From: Heliocidaris tuberculata
Taxonomy: Eukaryota > Echinodermata > Echinoidea > Camarodonta > Echinometridae
NCBI GenBank assembly: GCA_025618425.1
Contig: CM046851.1
Location: 558,001-622,000, forward strand
Reading direction: 5' to 3'
Length of the DNA stretch: 64,000 bases
A program made the translations under genes and the position numbers. Every line of letters begins with the position of its first letter. The stretch's first letter is position 1. The notes beneath the pieces are model-generated. The model saw only the letters and a program-made list of their open reading frames with translations. It had not been told where the DNA came from and made no database searches. Below, one piece after another: positions 57,801-64,000 of this stretch.

Positions 57801-60300
57801 TCGAATCACGTGATCATTTTGTACACCGCTTACAAGAGCAGGAGCACTGAAGCTCCATTTTGGATCTAAAAAGCCAAGTTAAAAGTGACTAAGTATCAAG
57901 CTTTCTTTGAAGTACTAAACTTAAGTGGAAATGCCAATCATATCCAAAGTCTTTCATGGATGAAGGCAAGTGGAACTGTTTTATCGCTCGGCGGCTAAAG
58001 TAATAATTCGCCGGGATGACGAAGAAGGCTCCCAAATTTGTCGTCGCTCAAATCATGTCCTAATTCGCAATTGTCGGCTCCGAAAAATCTGCATTCCGTT
58101 TGATTCAAAGAAGCACAGACCACATGAACACAGAGTAAAGAAAGAAGAGAGTAGAACGTTACACGTGTTAGCAGTACGACGACAGATGAATCACTGAAAA
58201 TTCAGCATCTGCTTTGTCATGTACGAGATGACCAAAATCCAAGATGGCCGCTCAATTACTGCGATGACGAATCGGCCGCGAAATCGAAAGAATCACGAGT
58301 GCTCATGGCTGCAAAACGGTTCTTTATTCTGCTTGGGGTGGACAAAAAAAAAGGCTCTGATTCTCTTTGTTTGATTGGGCTCGAGATTCGAACTTGAAAC
58401 AGAAAGTGTGTGTGCTAAGATCTCTACCATTCATGATAAATTTATTCTGTTTCTCTTTTAAGCTCCTATGCCCATGTATGGAACTCTGTGGGACAGGACT
58501 TCAGCTTCCTTTGTTGTTCTGTTTGAGCATATATGTATTACAACGTTTTGATTTTGATACATCCCTCCAAAAATACTTTCCAATTATGACATAACTAAAT
58601 TATCGTGTTTTTTCCTCTTTAAATGTGTCTATGATTCGGAACCTAGTATCCCTGACCACCATGACCACTGTGACATAGAGGTAGCTAGGAAGATTTGTAA
58701 AAATGCCATGTACTGGTTTAAATGAACCCCAACTTTCTTTTTTCAACTAAATGAAACTGCCAAATACCATGCATACCACACATACTTATAAATCTAAGTC
58801 AAGAGTGCATCTTGGAATGTCCCCTACCTAACTTGCAGAATGATATTTGAAGTTTTGAACGTGATTATGCAATATACCTTGAAAGAATATGATAAAACTT
58901 TTTTATTCAATTCTAACAATTCATCGGTTTCAAGGTTTTGATAATGTCTAATCGTTAAAGATTATGATTCGGTCATTTTGACGAAAAACAGGTTTTTCAG
59001 ATGAAAATTATCGAGAAAATAATACCGCATAATAAATGGACACTTACAAGTTCACTTGTGACGTCAGCATTCCATCCCCTGGGAGGTGATTGTACAAACC
59101 ATCAAAATGGTTACAGGGGTCCATGATCATGACGATCAATTCAAATTTCAAAACAATCAAATCAAAGCAAGTCAAAGCAACCGTGATCTCCAAACAAGTT
59201 TGTTTAGATCCAATTAACAATGATAAATTCTCTCAGGCCCTTTGAAGAGAGGAACCCTCAATTCAAACTTTCACTGATATGAACAAAAATGATTCCCGTC
59301 CATATTTATATGTGATATATAATAAGTATAAAATTGTAATGTCATAATTACCCGGATGGAGGAGAAATCGGCATTTTTTTTAATGTTGATGTTGTGCCCT
59401 CGTGATATGTTTGATTAAACAGGAGGGAAGGCTGGAAACTTCCACAGGTTGACTCAAAATGCACTCCTTTCATTTTCGGCAAACTTAATCAAGGGTTTTC
59501 TTTCGCCTTCTTCGGGAAAACCCGGGTCATTTTTGTGAAAAGTTTGATAAAAACATTTTAAAACACCCACACATTTGTATAATAAGCAAAATGAGCATTT
59601 CGTCACCTGCAGTTAGTCACATGAATATAAACATGTGTTTATCTATTATTACGACAGAAATTTTGGAAAGTTAGAAAACAAGAATATCACAACAAATAAT
59701 CAACAGTTACCAAATTTTACTCATGTATTATGATAGGTAAAATATGGATGCAGACTACAACCCTCGCAAAATTGTATAATATCAATAAAAACCTGTGTTA
59801 AATGGCAACTTTGCAATATAAGCTTCCATCCGAATTTTAATTTTGGCTTTCATTTTTTGCTTTTTTATTCTATCGTTTATTCGCCCTTCAGCAATTTGAA
59901 ATATTTTGATCGTTAATTGTTTCTTCCTTAGCACTTTTCTATTTCAAATGCCACTATATTCGCTGTACATATCAAATTCATCAGTACATGGATAGCATAT
60001 TGCCAACATATCGAAATTAACAAAATAGATGTTTTAAGATGCCTCTTAAATGATTCGACATGTATGTATTTATTCATTGAACTTCATTGACATATCCATC
60101 AATATTTTGTTCGAATATACCAGCAATAATCAGAATAATCTATCCATGTACATGAACTTTCGATAAAACCTCTATTTTGATTCTTCATGTTCTTGTATTA
60201 ACAAAATTGAAGATTTAAACTGTTTTGAAAAGGGGTTTTTTTTCCGAAAGGTCCTTTTTTTAATCAATAGTGAAAATGTTAATAAATGTATCAAAGTTGG
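54890..60300. other. Region upstream of IRF without a supported gene
   Basis: An acceptor (TTACTGCAG) before 54889 implies at least one 5' UTR or N-terminal exon upstream, which I could not place. A perfect YY1-type CAAAATGGCGGC lies at 57026-57037 and CAAGATGGCCGC at about 58237-58248. Between 57290 and 58330 the DNA is less AT-rich with CpG-containing words, possibly a promoter or an old insertion; its short frames match nothing I recognise. Confidence 0.35.
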
Positions 60301-60319
60301 AAAGGATGAATTTACCATC

Positions 60320-61492
60320 GAGTGAACCCCTGGTTTCTTGGTGTTTTTATAGACAGTAAATTAACATGGAAAAATCATATAAATGAACTTGAAAACAAAA
60401 TAGCTAAAAACACTGGTGTTATTTACCGCCTAAGTATGTTTCTACCCCAAAAGATATTGCGTATTGCACCTTAATTCTCCCGTACAAAATAGCTAAAAAC
60501 ATTGGTGTTATTTACCGCCTAAGTAATATGTTTCTATACCCCAAAAGATATTGCGTATTGCACCTTAATTCTCCCGTACCTATCTTATTGTAACGTAGTA
60601 TGGGCAAATACATATCGAACTAATGTTGAGAAGCTATGTACACTGCAAAACAAGATTTTACGTATCATATCAGGTTCTCATCCACGCTCCAGTAGCGATC
60701 CTTTATATAAATCTCTTAAATTGCTTCGCATTCTAGATACAAATAAACTTCAACAGTGTACCTTGTTATATCAAGGAACTCCTTGGTTATAAAAATGTCT
60801 AAAACTCACAATTACCTTCCAAGTTCAGTTCTGTGGCCTTTTCCAACGTGTTTCCGATATTCATAAGTATGGTACCAGATCAACCGGTGAAATCTATATT
60901 CCCAAATACCGTAAACTTATTTTTATATCCGTTTCACCAGCCCTTTGAAATGATTTACCTGCACCCATGAGAAATTCTGTGTCTCTGTTAAGCTTCTCAT
61001 GGAAGCTAAAAAGTGTATGATATCGGATTATAGTTCATGATGCCTTGCTTGTTTATTATGCTCGATTACTATCATTCTAACCTGTTTCCAGTATCTCTTT
61101 TGTAAGAATGCCTGTGAATATTTCGATATTTTACTCTCACCGTATATCTTGCCACTGTATTATCCATGCATGCCATACAACTCTATTATGATTATTACTA
61201 TGTTGCAGTCCTCTTCCTCTCCCTCTGCTCCAAGTTCCCTATCCTCTTCTCTCCCTCTCTTTGTCTGTCCCTTTCTTCTTTTCCTGTATTAAATTATATT
61301 GTATTTGTGTATTCAGGCGTACCCGCTACAAGCATCTGGCTTATTGGGACTGCGCCTTCTTCCTTGTAACTTTGCAAGTTCTTCATTGTACTGATATTAC
61401 CTTATATGCATGTAAATTGTACTATTTGAACAGATGTTGAATGTTGTCAAAATCAATGGAAGAAAATAAATGTTAATTTGAATTGAATTGAG
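60320..61492 (+). mobile_element. Decayed non-LTR LINE, reverse transcriptase C-terminus
   Basis: Broken frames give FLGVFIDSKLTWKNHINELE, then LSYCNVVWANTYRTNVEKLC, then LQNKILRIISG and DPLYKSLKLL, the order found in CR1/L2/jockey-type reverse transcriptases downstream of the catalytic core. Further on come GTRSTGEIYIPKYRKL and MRNSVSLLSF. The sequence ends with AAATAAATG and a TTGAATTGAATTGA tail near 61492. It has frameshifts, stops and an internal tandem duplication, so it is dead. The catalytic motifs are absent (5' truncated). Confidence 0.8.
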
Positions 61493-64000
61493 GTAGCCCA
61501 TTCTGAGTAGAAAATAATCGGAATAACATTTTGTTTAAATATCTGGAACCGCCGAACTCCCTATATATTTTTTAAAATTGAAATACAATTTACGCTGATA
61601 ACAGTTGACAGGGCTACATTGTCGAGATATTAATTTCTAAAGCTCTCTGGAATTAAAGCGCATGTGGATGTTATAATGTGATATACACTTGATAAGAATG
61701 GAATATCATTAATATTATATTATATCATACACGTCTGTTGAGTATTTTGCAGAAATTACTCTCTTTTATACATTCCCTACATCGGTAATTTAAAATACTC
61801 AAGAGTGTTCCTAAATGTATTTCGAATGATCGATCAAGCTTCGGTCAAAGTGTGATTTTTTTCGCTGTATTCATACGTTCTTGTATTCCTAGAATTTTTG
61901 ATATCATATTTGTGTCACGTTTCACTTCTCAGAGCTGATTATCACTGCTAATAATCTTCATCTAGGGCAATAGTACAACCTATTGTATTTCCTGCTTATT
62001 GAATATTCTGACTAAATCTGTAGAAATTTGTTTTACGTGTACACAATAGCCGATGCGCTTCATCATTGTACTATTTGTGATTTTCTGGGAATGCTTTGGA
62101 CCATTTTTATTTTTTCCCCTAGCCGCTATTTCCTGACCAGTTTATAACACGAAGAAGAACAGATGGAAAAACAAGCCTGTGGCATACAGGGTGAAGATAT
62201 GTACTACTTCAAAAAGAAATATACCATTTATCTAAGATTCAATTTGTATTGCCATATGAAGGTTTTTTTTTTATATCGCGAATGTTTTGTCACAGTCTAG
62301 TATAGTATTTTCATTTTTCAAAATTAAAGATTATTCTTCTTTAACGTGATTTAAGCTACATTTAAATACAATCATTCTCAATGGACAAATGAAAAGAAAG
62401 CGATTATCAACAATTATACCATGATACAATTACGTGATTAAAATGATCCAATTTCCTCATTACCGCACACATGAAAAGTGTTTAAACAACATCAACATGA
62501 AAATAAACCCACTTTGGTGATATCTACGTGTATTCTTAGAGTAGATACGAAATGAAGTGCCAGCATTTTTAAAAAAGGAGTCTCTGGCAATGTCAGAGCA
62601 TTAACATGTTTTCTATTTGATCGTCTGAATGTACACTCAAAATTAGTTGGGTAAAATTGACCCAATGTTTGGTTAATAAAGGAACATGCATAGTATTTTG
62701 TTCGGTAGTAAAATTTCACCCAATACTGGATAAATATTACTTACTTTTGGGAACACTTTGTACAAATACTGCATTAAATTCTCGCCAATAAACATGCATG
62801 TTCCCTTAGTTACTCAATAACTGGGTTAAAATTTTACACACCTTCTCTTAGAATGTAAATAATCCTACCGAGTTCACCAAAATTGGAACAGTGTAAATAT
62901 ATTTTACAACTCAAACAGAATGTTATCATACCCTGCAAAAACATAATGAAATTCAAGGCTTCCATACTGAGAAAACCAGAGCGTAGCTATAAAATTCAGT
63001 AACTTTGTGTGAACGATGTGACATTTCATTGAAATTTGATAAAACCGAGGTAGCCGAGCATGCATATGCTATCATGGCTATAGTTCGCCATGTTTGCCAT
63101 ATTGCTAGTAAAACTATATCAGACCGGTTTTTGCTAGAATCCTCTTTATTCGTCTCCATTCACCAATAAATTGCAAACAAACTGATAAGGTCGTCCTTGG
63201 TGTTCTGCCTGTATCTGTATCTAGTAAAGCGAATCTCATTTTCTATATATTATGATTTTCCAAGTGAAAAGAGATATTAAAAAGAGAGTGCACAACTTGA
63301 AAGAGAAAGACTGAATAAGAAAAAATTCCAACGAGAAAATTATAATAAGTTTTTGTCACTTTAACCATGACAGATAACGTTTTGATTGTACGCCAAAATC
63401 AAGGTATTTTGTTTTGAAAGGTGAAAAGGGCACTTAATCTTGAACTTAGAAGAGAAATTCAAAGAAAATAACCAGGTTTCTTTTAGTAATAACAATCAAT
63501 AATAAAGCACTTCCATGAGTATAATCCATGAATATATTAAAAGCATGTTGATCTTTAAGAAAAGGTCAAGGAATTGTTACGAATTTGGTTTGTTTTCATA
63601 ATTTCCTTCAACTTTATAGTTATCATTGGTTTGTTTACAATCAAATTTCACCTCCTGTATACCTTTCAAAATTGAATGTCCGAGAGATGAATCAAATGAA
63701 CCGAAGAATGTTTATTCATTTGCTAGTTGTATTAACAAATTGGCAAGAAGATGAAAATGGAAAGTAATTAATCATTGTTGAATGAGCCACATATTCCGAT
63801 AGATATGAAGCATTGTTACTCATATGGATCTTTTCAGACTTCATATCAATGCCGAAACATTTTAAAGATTATCTTGCTAATTGTGTAAACCACCCAAAAG
63901 GTGAGCTTACAAAAATTTTACAACCTCTTACTCCAGTAATTCTGCATTGGTAAGGTATCCTTCAAAATAATCTGTTCTCTTCACTTATAAATAAAATTAC
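61493..64000. other. Gene-free AT-rich end of window
   Basis: No reading frame above about 75 residues and none recognisable. Apart from the MITE at 62633-62845 I see no structured element. Confidence 0.4.
62633..62845. mobile_element. Probable MITE with nested inverted repeats
   Basis: AGTTGGGTAAAATT near the left pairs with AACTGGGTTAAAATTTT inverted near the right, and inside GGAACATGCAT pairs with ATGCATGTTCCC. Approximate ends; noncoding. Confidence 0.55.

Noticed and set aside
57278..58200. Several 60-75 residue frames upstream of IRF
   Set aside because: Short, mutually overlapping and unrecognisable; possibly an old insertion, but nothing supports a gene.

Overview
This window is animal nuclear DNA. 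Genes are split by GT-AG introns, coding density is low, and introns and spacers hold many short inverted-repeat transposons, SINE and LINE pieces and microsatellites. The recognisable proteins (ZDHHC6, a DDX21/DDX50-type helicase, an IRF1/2-type transcription factor, a GHITM fragment) are metazoan. The gene set and the style of the mobile repeats suggest a marine invertebrate deuterostome, most likely an echinoderm such as a sea urchin. The taxon is inferred, not proven.

Layout. 1-1.5 kb: the last two exons of a GHITM/TMBIM5-like gene (+), with one frameshift and one damaged splice donor. 1.5-5.4 kb: repeat-rich spacer with hairpin repeats, a 420-bp GAA tract, and a segmental duplication in which one copy carries an 812-bp transposon. 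5.4-13.5 kb: a complete nine-exon ZDHHC6 (+). 15,141-15,640: a 500-N assembly gap. 17.97-22.28 kb: the last five exons of DDX21 (+); the helicase core exons are absent and were probably lost at the gap. 24.0-32.4 kb: gene-free DNA with a 3.3-kb transposon-like unit bounded by an exact 8-bp target duplication, nested insertions, hexamer arrays and tandem repeats. 36.0-54.9 kb: an IRF1/2-like gene on the minus strand, with at least eight coding exons and an 11.6-kb intron splitting its DNA-binding domain. 55-64 kb: DNA upstream of IRF with no gene I can support, containing a decayed LINE reverse transcriptase.

The genes do not form a pathway. ZDHHC6 is an ER S-acyltransferase, DDX21 a nucleolar RNA helicase, IRF a DNA-binding regulator, and GHITM a mitochondrial inner-membrane protein. 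I found no convincing new biological system. The most informative signals are insertions that can be compared with their own empty sites, recurrent poly-T/poly-G junctions, a fold-back element carrying hammerhead-like motifs, and disruptions in GHITM that need resequencing to separate real decay from assembly error. All exon joins were made by eye and are unsupported by transcripts.
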